This document shows positions 26,529 through 26,781 of a stretch of 26,781 nucleotides of DNA, in pieces; position 1 is the first letter of the stretch; every line of letters starts with the position of its first letter. Origin of the DNA: a virus; the IMG/VR virus record IMGVR_UViG_3300042521_002296, positions 1-26,781 of that record; one strand, 5' to 3'. Both the position numbers and the translations under genes were made by a program. A model generated the notes under the pieces. The model was not told the origin of the DNA. It saw only the letters and a program-made list of their open reading frames with translations, and did not search any database.

Positions 26529-26781
26529 CCTTGGTGTGCTTGGTGTCTTTGGCTGTGTAACCAGCGAGTCAGGTCTGCCTCCGTGCGACCCTAACAAGGT
26601 GTATATACAGACCGTGCCAGCTACCTGTGCCCCTGTAGTAACGAAATCAACTGAGAGCGTTACTCGGAGTTGTCCTGAGGTACGGGATATAGGTGGACCG
26701 TTTACTAATATAGACAAACAGAATAAGGAGGTAGCCCGTAAGCGGTGTGTTGAAATCTATCCGGCCAGTCCCTGTCTCAAG
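26503..26781 (+). CDS. Putative exported lipoprotein, N-terminal part (runs off the right edge)
   Basis: An open frame of 93 codons from ATG at 26503, overlapping the end of the ClpP gene. GGGG is seen about 7 bases before it. The first 18 residues, MRLFLVSCSLGVLGVFGC, look like a lipoprotein signal with the lipobox Val-Phe-Gly-Cys18. The mature part has further Cys residues and a KKVYIQT-like stretch, then NKEVARKRCVEIYPASPCLK. The C-terminal words resemble ones I recall in small phage proteins of unknown role, but I cannot name a family. A spanin-like outer-membrane lipoprotein is one option, an envelope exclusion protein another. Confidence 0.55.
   Translation, partial: MRLFLVSCSLGVLGVFGCVTSESGLPPCDPNKVYIQTVPATCAPVVTKSTESVTRSCPEVRDIGGPFTNIDKQNKEVARKRCVEIYPASPCLK

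Overview
The window is part of a tailed double-stranded DNA phage (Caudoviricetes). It has a major capsid protein, scaffold, portal, large terminase, a long coiled-coil tail fibre and a family A DNA polymerase. No tape-measure gene or contractile sheath gene is visible, so a podovirus-like particle is plausible but not proven. The host is inferred to be a motile Gammaproteobacterium, because seven sites on the plus strand match or resemble the enterobacterial flagellar sigma factor (FliA, sigma-28) promoter TAAAGTTT-N11-GCCGATAA. The phage could instead encode such a factor outside the window.

Layout: positions 1-12601 are on the minus strand and encode the virion. Read in the direction of transcription, they are a winged-helix-like protein, a possible small terminase subunit, two small structural proteins, the repeat-built tail fibre, a beta-propeller/Ig-like protein, a small beta-rich protein, the large terminase, two small proteins, portal, scaffold and major capsid protein (cut by the window edge). 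Two look-alike intrinsic terminators follow the fibre and the propeller genes. The second is followed by an extended -10 promoter that makes the head genes a separate unit. The first lies only about 15 bases before the next start codon, so it looks like an attenuator.

Positions 12602-13331 hold no convincing gene. A minus-strand promoter with a perfect -35 and a plus-strand sigma-70-like promoter lie back to back at 12630-12696. A perfect inverted repeat brackets the -10 of the minus promoter.

Positions 13332-26781 are on the plus strand. They are a tightly packed set of replication, nucleotide and accessory genes, most overlapping or with Shine-Dalgarno sequences inside the preceding gene. 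They include an HhH-glycosylase-like protein, a DUF932 protein, many proteins under 100 residues (several with one or two membrane segments), an exported ClpP-like protease, a ribbon-helix-helix protein, a dATP/dGTP pyrophosphohydrolase-like protein, a Cas4-like Fe-S nuclease, a family A DNA polymerase with a Leu at the position of E. coli Pol I Phe762, a RuvC-like resolvase, a GIY-YIG nuclease, a second ClpP-like protease and a lipoprotein cut by the right edge.

The most notable signal is the set of sigma-28-type promoters at 13262, 14441, 15625, 18696, 21442, 24142 and 26360. They are all on the plus strand, mostly in front of small gene clusters, while the virion genes have sigma-70-like promoters. 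This suggests a transcription programme in which the replication genes depend on flagellar-type sigma factor activity.
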